A stretch of DNA of 45,579 bases from an uncultured Pelagibacteraceae bacterium (GTDB taxonomy: Bacteria; Pseudomonadota; Alphaproteobacteria; Pelagibacterales; Pelagibacteraceae): NCBI GenBank assembly GCA_902597865.1, contig CACJZL010000006.1, forward strand, positions 1-45,579, read 5' to 3'. This document shows positions 25,158-34,120 of this stretch, piece by piece. Numbering within the stretch: the stretch's first letter is position 1; each line of letters opens with the position of its first letter. A program made the translations under genes and the position numbers. A model generated the notes under the pieces. The model saw nothing but the letters and a program-made list of their open reading frames with translations, was not told where the DNA came from and did not search any database.

Positions 25158-26190
25158 TTAATTCCTCAATAATTTTTTTGGTATTATATTTTTGTTTCCA
25201 ACTTGGATAGTCTTTTTTAAATTTTGATAAATTTGAGATATACCATATATGATCACCAACTCTTGGTTTTTGAATGAAATTTTTCTTAATTTCAATTTTT
25301 TTTATATCTTCAACAATTTTCAAAGCCTCTAAAATAGAACAATTAGAATACCTACCTCCACCAATATTATATATCTCACCATATTTTGGTTTTTTAAAAA
25401 ATTCCCAAAAACAATTTACAAGATCATAACTATGCAAATTATCCCTTACTTGTTTGCCTTTATATCCAATTAAATCATATTTTCTTTTGGCAATAGAATT
25501 TTTAACCAAATAAGATAAAAACCCATGTAATTTAGCCCCACTATGATTTGGCCCAGTAATACATCCGCCTCTAAAGCAAACTGTTTTAAGACCATTATTT
25601 TTTCCGTATTCTTGAACAATCAAATCTGCATATGTTTTAGAAACACCAAAAAAACTATGTGTACAGTTATCTATAGAAAACTTTTCATCAATACCTTTGA
25701 AGTATTTATTGTTTTTCTCAATTTCCCATCTTGTTTTTTTTTCAATAATTTTTAATTTGTTCGGGTTATCTCCATAAACTTTATTTGTGGACATGAATAT
25801 AAAAGGTGAATTAGGACATTTTTTTTTAGTAAGTTCCAATAAGTTTAAAGTCCCGGTGGCATTTACATTAAAATCAATAATTGGAAAACTTTTTCCATAA
25901 TCATGAGAAGGTTGTGCAGCGCAATGAATAATTAATTTTATTCTTTTCTTATACTTATCAAAAATCTTATTTAATGCATCATTATTCCTTATATCAATAT
26001 TAAAATTTTTGAAGTTTTTATTTTTTTTTTTTAAGTTTTTTTTTACCCAAAGAGTTGACCCATCGTTACCAAAAAAAAATTTTCTTAAATTATTGTCAAT
26101 ACCAACTACATCAAATCCCTTTTTACAAAAAAATGACACTGCTTCTGAGCCAACTAATCCCGAAGATCCTGTAATCAAAACTACTGACAT
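25147..26190 (-). CDS. NAD-dependent sugar-nucleotide epimerase (CDP-paratose/tyvelose epimerase-like)
   Basis: This 347-residue extended SDR begins VVLITGSSGLVGSEA. It has the Tyr-Lys-like region GVSKTYADLIVQEYG and the substrate loop YKGKQVRDNLHSYDLV, like CDP-tyvelose 2-epimerase and related dehydratases. In the usual YxxxK motif the Tyr appears as Phe (FFGVSK), which should be checked, because it could weaken catalysis. A 12-A run within codons at 26021-26032 could slip. It overlaps the upstream epimerase by one base (TAATG) and the downstream LDH2 gene by 11 bases. Confidence 0.75.
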   Translation of the reverse strand: MSVVLITGSSGLVGSEAVSFFCKKGFDVVGIDNNLRKFFFGNDGSTLWVKKNLKKKNKNFKNFNIDIRNNDALNKIFDKYKKRIKLIIHCAAQPSHDYGKSFPIIDFNVNATGTLNLLELTKKKCPNSPFIFMSTNKVYGDNPNKLKIIEKKTRWEIEKNNKYFKGIDEKFSIDNCTHSFFGVSKTYADLIVQEYGKNNGLKTVCFRGGCITGPNHSGAKLHGFLSYLVKNSIAKRKYDLIGYKGKQVRDNLHSYDLVNCFWEFFKKPKYGEIYNIGGGRYSNCSILEALKIVEDIKKIEIKKNFIQKPRVGDHIWYISNLSKFKKDYPSWKQKYNTKKIIEELIGN

Positions 26191-27209
26191 TAAAAATATT
26201 TTTTCAAACTTTTTTTATTATTCGATATCCATAAATAAGTATCTTTTACGACATCAAATATACTCTTTTTAGGTTTCCAATTATAGGTTTTAGAAACCAA
26301 TCTGTTATTGGTTATATAATAAGGAATATCATAAGTTGAAGTTCTAGGTATTTTCCCAATTTTAATTGTATTACCTGTAAATGATCTACAAAGATCTGTT
26401 AAGTTTTTAAGAGAAACAAAACTTTTTTTTGATCCACCTACAGTAAATAATAAATTATTAATAGATTCTATTTTTTTAATTTGTATTTCAATCAATCTAC
26501 ATAAATCATCAATGTGAAGCACATCTCTAATTTGATTACCATACCCCCCATAACCTATGTAATTTAATTTTAGATTGTTTTCGTGTTTCCATATCCATAA
26601 ACTAATAAAACCTTGATCTTGTTTGCCAAATTGTAATGGACCAGAAATTACACCACATCTATTAATAATATATTTTATTCCAAAGGCGTAAGAAAATTCT
26701 TCAATAAACATTTCAGACCCTAATTTAGTTAGTCCATAAATTGATTTTGCGCCGGAGATTGAACTTTTTTCATCAATTAAAATATCAGTTCTAATGGTTT
26801 TTTTTAAATTTTTTTTCTTAATTATTTTATTTAGCATTTCAATAGAATAGACTCTGCTAGATGATAGAAAAATTATTTTAGATTTATCTTTTTTTGCTTT
26901 TTTTAAAATATTAATTGTACCAATTAAATTAGTATTTATAACTTTATCCAGGTCTACTCTTGAAACTTCTACCGATGCCTCTGCACAGCAATCTATGATT
27001 AAATCATATTTTGGTAATTTATAAATTTTGTCTAATTGCCCGATATCTAGACGTATATTTTTAACTTTGTTTTTTTTTAATAAATTTAAATTATATTTTG
27101 AACCTTTTCTTGATAAGTTATCTAAGGAGTCCACTTTGTGTTTTTTTGACAAATATAAAGCAATATTTGTTCCAACAAAACCACAACCACCTGTGATTAA
27201 AATTTTCAT
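26190..27209 (-). CDS. NAD-dependent sugar-nucleotide epimerase (CDP-tyvelose epimerase-like)
   Basis: This extended SDR, 339 residues from ATG 27209 (MKILITGGCGFVGTN), has SSRVYS, the catalytic SIYGLTKLGSEMF and the loop GGYGNQIRDVLHIDDL that typifies CDP-paratose/tyvelose epimerases. The longer start at 27257 is rejected because it would overlap the GT2 gene by 52 bases; ATG 27209 gives a normal ATGA overlap with its TGA. It probably makes an activated deoxy- or aminosugar with its neighbour. The two adjacent epimerases are paralogues of the same subtype. Confidence 0.8.
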   Translation of the reverse strand: MKILITGGCGFVGTNIALYLSKKHKVDSLDNLSRKGSKYNLNLLKKNKVKNIRLDIGQLDKIYKLPKYDLIIDCCAEASVEVSRVDLDKVINTNLIGTINILKKAKKDKSKIIFLSSSRVYSIEMLNKIIKKKNLKKTIRTDILIDEKSSISGAKSIYGLTKLGSEMFIEEFSYAFGIKYIINRCGVISGPLQFGKQDQGFISLWIWKHENNLKLNYIGYGGYGNQIRDVLHIDDLCRLIEIQIKKIESINNLLFTVGGSKKSFVSLKNLTDLCRSFTGNTIKIGKIPRTSTYDIPYYITNNRLVSKTYNWKPKKSIFDVVKDTYLWISNNKKSLKKYF

Positions 27210-27937
27210 ATAACTTTTTTTAAAGATTTTTTTAACAATATTTTTTCTATGAAACAATACAACAAAGTAAATATGTACATTGATCCAAGCTCTTTAATCT
27301 TAAATTTTGATTTCCCATGTTTCCTATTATTCCAATTAATAGGAATTATTAGGTAAGAATAATTTCTAGAGATAATTTTTAATGGTATTTCTAAAAAAAC
27401 GTTAAAATTTTCGGATATCATAGGTAGTAATTCTAAAAGTGATTTTCTTTTATAAATTTTAAAAGCGTTAGTAAAATCATTATATCTAGAAAAAAAAATT
27501 ATTCTTACAAAATTATTAAATATTCTATTTAATATAAGTTTTGTAATAGGATAGTTTGAAATTTTTGATCCTTTTAAAAACCTACTTCCTAAGATTGCAT
27601 CATACTTGTTTGTTTTCATTAAAAGATAATATTTTTTTAAATCTTTAAAATCATCAGATAAATCTGCCATAAAAATACAAATATAGTTTTTTTTTGATTT
27701 TAAAATCCCTACTTGAATAGCGGAACCTAAACCTTTTTTTTTATTATCATAAAATTTTATGAATTTTTTTCTTCTAATCAATTTATTGATCTTATTTTTA
27801 GTTTCATCAGTACTAAAATCGTTAATAAATATTATCTCTAGTTGCTGAAATTTTTTTTGAAAAAGAATAAGTTTTCTTATGGTTGTTTCAATTTGGCTTT
27901 CTTCGTTATAGACTGGTATGATAAGAGATAGGCTCAT
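27206..27937 (-). CDS. Family 2 glycosyltransferase, DPM-like
   Basis: This 243-residue protein opens SLSLIIPVYNEESQIETTIRK and has IIFINDFSTDETK and IFMADLSDDFKDL. A GSRF motif (LGSRFLKGSKISN) and the dolichyl-phosphate-mannose-synthase-like order of elements follow; a C-terminal membrane-associated helix is present (SMYIFTLLYCFIEKIL). It probably moves a sugar from a nucleotide donor to a polyprenyl phosphate for the adjacent GT39-type enzyme. Its ATG lies only 2 bases from the ATG of that gene on the other strand. Confidence 0.83.
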   Translation of the reverse strand: MSLSLIIPVYNEESQIETTIRKLILFQKKFQQLEIIFINDFSTDETKNKINKLIRRKKFIKFYDNKKKGLGSAIQVGILKSKKNYICIFMADLSDDFKDLKKYYLLMKTNKYDAILGSRFLKGSKISNYPITKLILNRIFNNFVRIIFFSRYNDFTNAFKIYKRKSLLELLPMISENFNVFLEIPLKIISRNYSYLIIPINWNNRKHGKSKFKIKELGSMYIFTLLYCFIEKILLKKSLKKVI

Positions 27938-27939
27938 TA

Positions 27940-29307
27940 ATGTTAAATTATATTAAAAAAACAACTCAAAAAAATATAGCAATAATTTTATTAATTACTA
28001 TTGGAATATTAATAAAACTATACAACTTTAACGCTGAAGACTTGTGGTGGGATGAAATGCTTTCATTTTGGTCATCAAGTCCAGATATTAGTTTTTCAAA
28101 AACTTTTCATAGAAATTTAGATGTAAATTTAGGATCTCAAATTGTATTTACATATTTATTAAAATTTTTTTATTTAATATTTGGTTACGATCCATATATC
28201 TCTAGGTTATTACCTATTTCTTTTGGAGTATTAAGTATACCAGCTCTATTTCTATTAATTAAAAAACTTAATCTTAATGACCACTTATTTTTGATCCTTT
28301 TTTTATTTTTATTTAACTCTTATATTATTAGTTATGAACAAGAATTAAGAACTTATTCTCTAATAGTCCTTTTATCAATATTAAGCTTCATATTTTTTCT
28401 AAACTTATATAGAAAAAATGATTTTTTAAATCTGACACTATTATCTATTATAAATTTGATAGGCATCTTAAGTCATACTTTTTTTTCAATAATTTTAATT
28501 TCTCAGTTTGTATTTTTATTAATTAATAAAGATTCAACTTTAATAAGATTCAGTCTTTCTCAAATTATTGTGGGAATATTATTTGTATTAATTTCACATG
28601 AGGCGTTAATAAGCCAGTTAAACACAAAAGACATTTGGCATTCAAGAATTACAATAGATTTTTTAGCAAATTTTTATTTTTCAAGATTCTTTTCATCAAA
28701 GTTACTTGGATTGATATATTTTACATTATTTGTATTTGTAACTTATAATTTTAGAGCAATTCTATTTAATAAAAAATCATTTTCTTTTTTTTTCTTATTA
28801 GTCATTTTTTTTGCTTATGCATTACCTATTTTGCACCAATTTTTACGCAAACCAATTTTAACGGATAGATATATAATATTTATAATTATTCCAATTTTGA
28901 TTTTAGTTAGCACTGGATTATTTAATTTTCAAAAAAAAAAATTTAAAATCTTAATTATCTACTTAATATGTGGTGCAACTTTCTTAGATACCACTATTAG
29001 AATATATAAAAATGAAATTACCAAGCCTGAATTTAAAAGATCTCTTAAATATATCTCGGAGAGTAATTACCCTTTGATAGTGATAAACAATGATCAAAAT
29101 TATAAAATTATCAGGAACTATTTGATGAAATTAAATAGAAATATTAATATTAACGATAAAATTCCAAATGAGGGAAAATTTTGGCAATTATGTTATCTCC
29201 CATTAACAAATATGAAATGTGATCTTAATTTTTCAAACAAACAATTAGATATTATTGATTCAAAAAAATTCTATTTAGTTGAAATAAATTTATATTCAAT
29301 TTTTTAA
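27940..29307 (+). CDS. GT39/ArnT-like membrane glycosyltransferase
   Basis: This 455-residue protein has about ten membrane helices. Early in the first periplasmic loop is EDLWWDEMLSFWSSSP; the Asp-Glu pair is the catalytic motif of GT-C enzymes such as ArnT and PMT. YEQELRTYSLIVLLSI resembles the lipid-donor region; RYIIFIIIPILILV marks a late helix. Such enzymes use polyprenyl-phosphate sugars to decorate lipid A or proteins in the periplasm. It is long enough for the family, though its C-terminal soluble domain is short (about 90 residues). It is divergent from the DPM-like gene with only 2 bases between start codons. Confidence 0.78.
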   Translation: MLNYIKKTTQKNIAIILLITIGILIKLYNFNAEDLWWDEMLSFWSSSPDISFSKTFHRNLDVNLGSQIVFTYLLKFFYLIFGYDPYISRLLPISFGVLSIPALFLLIKKLNLNDHLFLILFLFLFNSYIISYEQELRTYSLIVLLSILSFIFFLNLYRKNDFLNLTLLSIINLIGILSHTFFSIILISQFVFLLINKDSTLIRFSLSQIIVGILFVLISHEALISQLNTKDIWHSRITIDFLANFYFSRFFSSKLLGLIYFTLFVFVTYNFRAILFNKKSFSFFFLLVIFFAYALPILHQFLRKPILTDRYIIFIIIPILILVSTGLFNFQKKKFKILIIYLICGATFLDTTIRIYKNEITKPEFKRSLKYISESNYPLIVINNDQNYKIIRNYLMKLNRNININDKIPNEGKFWQLCYLPLTNMKCDLNFSNKQLDIIDSKKFYLVEINLYSIF

Positions 29308-29327
29308 AATTTGGATAACAATTTTTT

Positions 29328-30389
29328 TTAGTTTTTTTCCATCAACCATAGACCATCCTGACCAAGAAAATAAATCTTTCCATTGACAGGATGAACCTGG
29401 ATATCTCTAATTCTTCCAATTTTATTTTGAAATATAATTTCTTCTCGCACATTTTTTGTGTCAGAAAAATTAAGCTTTCTTAAAGACATATCTTTTAAAG
29501 ATGTTACTAATGCTTGACCATTCCATTCTTTAAATTCATTACCTTTATAAATTGTTATTGCACTTGTTGCAATTGAAGGAACCCAATACTTAATTGCTTT
29601 TGTATAACCTGGCATCCATTTTGGTCCTATCTTAGTTCCACTATAATTTGTTCCACCCCATCCTAATATCTTCCATCCATAATTTTCACCCTTTCTAATT
29701 TCTCCAAACCAATCACCACCTTTTGCTCCATGATTACTTGCATAAACTTTCTTATCAAAAGGAGATACTGTTAAACCTTGCGGGTTTCTAATACCAATTT
29801 GATAAATTTCGGGTAGCCAATTTTTTTTATCAATAAATTTAGGATTATCTTTTGGAACACTCCCATCTAACTTGATTCTTATAATGCTTCCAGGATGCTG
29901 AGTTGGATCTTGCGCTATCATTCCTTTTCCTCTTTCACCAACAGATGCAAAAAGAAATTCATCTTTAATTGCTAGTCTAGAACCAAAATGATAACCTGAA
30001 TTAATAGGAGGTTGAGCAACAAATATATTATCAAATTTTAATTCACTTCTATCTAAATTTGCTTTTGCAATAGAAGTGGTAGATTTAAATTTTCCATGAT
30101 CCTCTGAGTAGCTTACAAAAATAATATCATCTTTATATAAAATATCTAATAATCCACCTTGGCCGTCCTCTAATATTTTAAGATTATGAATTACTTCAGA
30201 AACATTTCCAGAGCCTAGTTCTATTAATTTAATTTTTCCTGACTTTTCAGTAATCAATAATTCTTTATCAGATATGAAAGTTGAGCCCCAAGGAGCATCT
30301 AAATCTGTAATTTTATTTATTTTAAATTCTGAAGCTTCAGCTGATACTGAAAATATAAATAAAAATAGAATTAACCTTTTCCACGCCAT
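29328..30389 (-). CDS. PQQ-dependent aldose/sorbosone dehydrogenase family protein (exported)
   Basis: This 353-residue protein has a signal peptide (MAWKRLILFLFIFSVSAEASE). The GSDH beta-propeller is marked by APWGSTFISDKELLITEK, GQGGLLDI, GYHFGSRLA, IYQIGIRNPQGL, VYASNHGAKGGD and EIRKGENYGWKI. Those elements fit the soluble PQQ-dependent sugar dehydrogenases (Yli type), which oxidise aldoses in the periplasm. PQQ synthesis genes are not in this window. Its ATG lies within the 3' end of tauC, overlapping by 19 bases, so it is translated from the same transcript. The link to taurine transport is unexplained. Confidence 0.8.
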   Translation of the reverse strand: MAWKRLILFLFIFSVSAEASEFKINKITDLDAPWGSTFISDKELLITEKSGKIKLIELGSGNVSEVIHNLKILEDGQGGLLDILYKDDIIFVSYSEDHGKFKSTTSIAKANLDRSELKFDNIFVAQPPINSGYHFGSRLAIKDEFLFASVGERGKGMIAQDPTQHPGSIIRIKLDGSVPKDNPKFIDKKNWLPEIYQIGIRNPQGLTVSPFDKKVYASNHGAKGGDWFGEIRKGENYGWKILGWGGTNYSGTKIGPKWMPGYTKAIKYWVPSIATSAITIYKGNEFKEWNGQALVTSLKDMSLRKLNFSDTKNVREEIIFQNKIGRIRDIQVHPVNGKIYFLGQDGLWLMEKN

Positions 30390-32296
30390 GGGATAGTTTT
30401 ATCTATTATTTTTCTTAATGTAACGTCGAATAATAGTCCCAGCATACCCATAATGAAAATTGTTATCCAAATAACTTCATATTGGAAATATTTTTTTGCG
30501 ACATTTTCAACGAATCCAATTCCTGTAGTACCTGCTAAAAATTCTGCCGCAACAAGAGTTCCCCAACACATTCCAACCGCCACTCTAATTCCTGTAAGAA
30601 TTTCAGGCAAGGAGTTAGGGAAGATTACGTATCTCAAAATTTGTTTTTTAGATGCACCAAGAGAATGTGCTGCATGTATTTTAGATAGTTGAGTCCCTGA
30701 TGCACCAGCTCTTGCAGAAATAATCATAATCGATAAAGAAACCATAAATAATAAGAATACTTTTCCAGTATTATCGATACCTAAAACTGAAATAATTAAA
30801 GGAGCCCATGCTAATGGTGGCACAGGTCTGTAAAGTTCAATTAAAGGATCAAAGAAACCTTTAGCAAATCTATTTAAACCCATAAACAATCCAAGTGGAA
30901 CTCCAATTAAAATTCCAAAGATAAGTCCTAAAAATACTCTTAGAAATGAATCCCAAATGTGTCCATAAGGAACAGGAATTTTAAATAATTTGAAATCTCC
31001 AGTAACAACTTTTAAAACTCTTCCTTTAAAATTTTGTTCCACTACACCGTCTTTAGTGTGAATAGGGTACTCCCCTGGAAGAATATCGGCTATCCAATCT
31101 GGTAAAATGAAACCAATTATTTTACTTACATCCATCATATCAATCCAAAGTAATGGTATATTTTTGTAACCGACACTTGGTTTTGACATTAAGATAAATT
31201 TATTAAGTGTATCTGATGGTTTAGGTAACCATCTTCCAGAACCTTGTTCAGAACAACTCGTTCCACTTGATACAATTGTACCTGCAGGAAATAAAAACAT
31301 ATCTACAAATCGTAATCCACCTTGTTCGGATTTTTGAACATTGTCGAATTCAACAATCGCTTTTTGCATTTCATTTAAAGCATTTGGTGGATAAATACTT
31401 GCAAATTCTATTCTTCTGGCAATCTTAACAATATTTTTTGCAAAGGTAGATGCTACTTGTTCTGTATCATCTAAGTTACTTCTATATTCTTTAATTTTAT
31501 CCTTTAAAGCTTTAATAGAATTTTTAAATTGAGGGTTATGATTTCTTAACTTAAAGAATTTATCGTTTATTTTTTCAAGTTCTTTTGCAGCAGCATCAAA
31601 TTTAAGACCTTTATTAGTAGCTGGAACTAAGGGAACTTCAATTGTGTTTTCTATTGAACCAGTACCAGATTGAACTTTTGTGATACCCCAACCACCTTCT
31701 TCAGATACAGCTCTTAATCTTTCATTTTTTTGTTCATCAGTTTCAAATGGGTAATCGTTCTTTTTAAAGTTCGAAGTTAAAAGCCTTATTTCTTCAGTCA
31801 TCTCTTTAATCTGAATTTTTGTATCTGTTTCCATTAAATTTTCGTTTGTTAGTAATGGAATTAACTGCCTCGTCTCGTTGATAAATCCAACTAAAGTTGT
31901 TTTCTGTGGACTGCTTAAATCTTTAGAGCTTTGTATTTCCTTAGTGATTATTTGAAGGTTTTTATTTTCAATTTTTATTATTGAAGTACTTTTAAATTCT
32001 CTTTCCTCTATTGGGAACTGGTATTTTAGACCTAAAAGAGATTCATTTACTTTAGCTACCTGACATAGTTCATTAGCAGATTTAGGATAAAAACCTTTTG
32101 CTATATCCCAAGAATAATATAACCAAATTAATAGTATCGCGCTACTTCCAACAATAATCCAATGTGTTCCACCTTTTGCTCTTTCAGGGTTACCAAATAC
32201 AGCGTCAACTTTTTCTGTTCGAATTAATCTTCTTCCATAAAGAATACATCCAACAATTGATACTAGGATTAATATTGTTATAAATTGGGTGAACAT
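30371..32296 (-). CDS. tauC: Taurine-type ABC transporter permease with a large N-terminal domain
   Basis: The C-terminal 200 residues (about 440-635) are a normal BPD_transp_1 permease with PVPPLAWAPLIIS and an EAA-like loop HAAHSLGASKKQILRYVIFP. In front lie about 435 residues not found in E. coli TauC (275 in all). These comprise two membrane helices (about 5-22 and 45-65), a long charged, coiled-coil-like region (about 70-310) and IVSSGTSCSEQG. It therefore carries an extra periplasmic domain that may contact the binding protein. The ATG abuts the tauB stop. The overall gene order is tauA-tauB-tauC on the minus strand. Confidence 0.85.
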   Translation of the reverse strand: MFTQFITILILVSIVGCILYGRRLIRTEKVDAVFGNPERAKGGTHWIIVGSSAILLIWLYYSWDIAKGFYPKSANELCQVAKVNESLLGLKYQFPIEEREFKSTSIIKIENKNLQIITKEIQSSKDLSSPQKTTLVGFINETRQLIPLLTNENLMETDTKIQIKEMTEEIRLLTSNFKKNDYPFETDEQKNERLRAVSEEGGWGITKVQSGTGSIENTIEVPLVPATNKGLKFDAAAKELEKINDKFFKLRNHNPQFKNSIKALKDKIKEYRSNLDDTEQVASTFAKNIVKIARRIEFASIYPPNALNEMQKAIVEFDNVQKSEQGGLRFVDMFLFPAGTIVSSGTSCSEQGSGRWLPKPSDTLNKFILMSKPSVGYKNIPLLWIDMMDVSKIIGFILPDWIADILPGEYPIHTKDGVVEQNFKGRVLKVVTGDFKLFKIPVPYGHIWDSFLRVFLGLIFGILIGVPLGLFMGLNRFAKGFFDPLIELYRPVPPLAWAPLIISVLGIDNTGKVFLLFMVSLSIMIISARAGASGTQLSKIHAAHSLGASKKQILRYVIFPNSLPEILTGIRVAVGMCWGTLVAAEFLAGTTGIGFVENVAKKYFQYEVIWITIFIMGMLGLLFDVTLRKIIDKTIPWRGKG

Positions 32297-33094
32297 TTAA
32301 TTATCTTTCCCCATTATTTCTTCTTCCATGTTCCATATCATGGACAGTATTTCTTCTCGTTTTGATGAAAATTCTTTATTTTTTTTAATTTCTCTCAAGT
32401 CTTCTTTTAAACCCATTTCTGCAAACGGAAGTTTATATTCTTTATGAATTCTACCTGGCCTTGGCGCCATCACATATAATCTTTCACCTAATAACAAAGC
32501 CTCTTCAACCGAGTGAGTAATTAAGATAATTGTTTTTCCAGTTTCTTTCCAAATTTTTAAAACAAGTGATTGCATCTTTTCTCTGGTTAAAGCATCTAAT
32601 GCACCTAAAGGCTCATCCATTAAAATTAAATCAGGATCATTAATTAAACATCTTGCAAGCGCTACTCTTTGTTGCATACCACCTGACAATTGATAAGTAG
32701 GAGTATTTCCAAAACCTTTTAGACCAACTATTTCTAACCACTCATCAACTTTTTTTTGAGTTTCACCTGGATCTTTTTTCTTCATTCTTAATCCAAAGTT
32801 GACATTTTCAGAAACTGTTAACCATTCAAACAAAGCACCTTGTTGAAATACCATACCTCTATCAACTCCAGGACCATTAATTTCATTTGATCCTAAGGTA
32901 ATTGTCCCTGATGTAGGTCTAATAAAACCAGCTGCAATATTTAGTAAAGTTGTTTTTCCACAACCTGACGGTCCAAGAACTGTTAATAGTTCTCCTTTTT
33001 TGATTGTGAAATTTAAATCTTTTAATGCATGAACAGTTTCCCCTTTAGGAGATTTAAAGATCATATTTAGATTTTGAGAAACTAAATCACTCAT
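32297..33094 (-). CDS. tauB: Taurine-type ABC transporter ATP-binding protein
   Basis: This 265-residue ATPase has a Walker A GPSGCGKTT (near 39), Q-loop MVFQQGALFEW, signature YQLSGGMQQR, Walker B LILMDEPLGALD and the switch His in ILITHSVEEALLLG. The pattern matches the nitrate/sulfonate/taurine importer group (TauB/SsuB). It powers import through TauC from the TauA-bound substrate. It starts 85 bases downstream of tauA, beyond a strong terminator, and its stop is contiguous with the tauC start. Confidence 0.9.
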   Translation of the reverse strand: MSDLVSQNLNMIFKSPKGETVHALKDLNFTIKKGELLTVLGPSGCGKTTLLNIAAGFIRPTSGTITLGSNEINGPGVDRGMVFQQGALFEWLTVSENVNFGLRMKKKDPGETQKKVDEWLEIVGLKGFGNTPTYQLSGGMQQRVALARCLINDPDLILMDEPLGALDALTREKMQSLVLKIWKETGKTIILITHSVEEALLLGERLYVMAPRPGRIHKEYKLPFAEMGLKEDLREIKKNKEFSSKREEILSMIWNMEEEIMGKDN

Positions 33095-33120
33095 ATCAAG
33101 ACCTTACATTAAAATTGGTA

Positions 33121-33158
33121 TAAAAAAAATAGGCACCAATTAAAAAATTGGCGCCTAT
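33121..33158 (-). terminator. Intrinsic terminator/attenuator after tauA
   Basis: Read on the minus strand, ATAGGCGCCAATT and AATTGGTGCCTAT form a 13-bp stem (one G-U pair) around a TTTT loop, followed by eight T residues (A-run 33122-33129). It lies 21 bases downstream of the tauA stop and upstream of tauB. It should stop most transcripts after tauA, giving more binding protein than transporter, or stabilise the tauA 3' end. Confidence 0.85.
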
Positions 33159-33178
33159 TAAAATATTTTACCTTATGA

Positions 33179-34120
33179 TTATAAAGGTAAAAAACTAGTG
33201 TCTACGTTTCCTCTAGGTGTTCCCATTCCTTTTAAGAATGCATCTAGATTTCCTTTAGTCATAGATTGCTTAGTCTCTGCTGGTGTTAAAAATTTGAAAC
33301 CACTTAAAGTTTCTTTCATATCACCAATTTTCATTTCAGAAGCTTTAGACATAGAATTCATGTCGCTTTTACCAGCTTTGTATCTAGCATTAGCTTCATG
33401 AGTTACTTCAATAAAAGTTCTTAGCATTTCAGGATTTTCCCTCATGAACTTAGTAGTTACTGAAGTAATATCTATCCCTAAGATACCAGCGTCTCTTGCT
33501 TCTTGAACTGTAAGTAATCTTGTTCCAACAGCTGTTGCAGCTTTAATTGAGTTACCACCAAATAAACATGCCATTACAACATCACCGCTTACTAATGCAG
33601 CAGCACCTTCTTCAGGGTCCATTTGAATGATATCCATTTTTTTTCTGTCTGCGCCAACAACTTTCATACTTTCATCAAAAACGTATTCAGCCATCGTTCC
33701 TAGTGGTACAGCAACTTTTTTACCTTCAAGTTCAGTAGCATTAGCTTTTGTAATACCTGAAGCATTTGAAGTTACACAAGTTGTTCCACCCATTCCATAT
33801 TCCATAGCTATATCAACAAGTTTGATAGGCGCTTTTGATTTAACTGCGTTTATGAAAGGTACTAAACCTTGTGAGTAAGAAATATCGATATCTCCCGCTA
33901 ACATAGCGTCAGTCATTGCTCCACCGTTTGTGAAGTTAGTCCACTTAACTGGTACACCTAAAGCTTTAGCAAAATTTTTCTTCTGCATGTCTTCTAGGTT
34001 TGGACTAGGCCATTCTAAAAAGTAAGCAACTCTAACTTCTTTTGCAGCTGAATTAGCTACTGAAATAGTTAAGTTAAGAGCTAAGATACTTCCAAGAATA
34101 AAACTTAGTATTTTTCTCAT
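33179..34120 (-). CDS. tauA: Taurine-type ABC transporter substrate-binding protein
   Basis: This 313-residue periplasmic protein has a signal peptide (MRKILSFILGSILALNLTISVANSA). The mature protein starts with KEVRVAYFLEWPSPN and has NFTNGGAMTDAMLAGDIDISYSQG, LEGKKVAVPLGTMAEY and DPEEGAAALVSGDVVMA, matching the NMT1/TauA group that binds taurine and related sulfonates. Its ATG has AAGGAGAGGAA upstream on its strand, a strong ribosome binding site. It faces the transaminase gene across a 180-base divergent region and is separated from tauB by a terminator. The exact ligand should be tested, as this group also includes other sulfonates and thiamin-precursor binders. Confidence 0.87.
   Translation of the reverse strand: MRKILSFILGSILALNLTISVANSAAKEVRVAYFLEWPSPNLEDMQKKNFAKALGVPVKWTNFTNGGAMTDAMLAGDIDISYSQGLVPFINAVKSKAPIKLVDIAMEYGMGGTTCVTSNASGITKANATELEGKKVAVPLGTMAEYVFDESMKVVGADRKKMDIIQMDPEEGAAALVSGDVVMACLFGGNSIKAATAVGTRLLTVQEARDAGILGIDITSVTTKFMRENPEMLRTFIEVTHEANARYKAGKSDMNSMSKASEMKIGDMKETLSGFKFLTPAETKQSMTKGNLDAFLKGMGTPRGNVDTSFLPL

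Noticed and set aside
27210..27257. 17-residue upstream extension of the epimerase starting at 27209
   Set aside because: It lies within the GT2 gene in another frame, and the Rossmann motif begins at MKILITGG.
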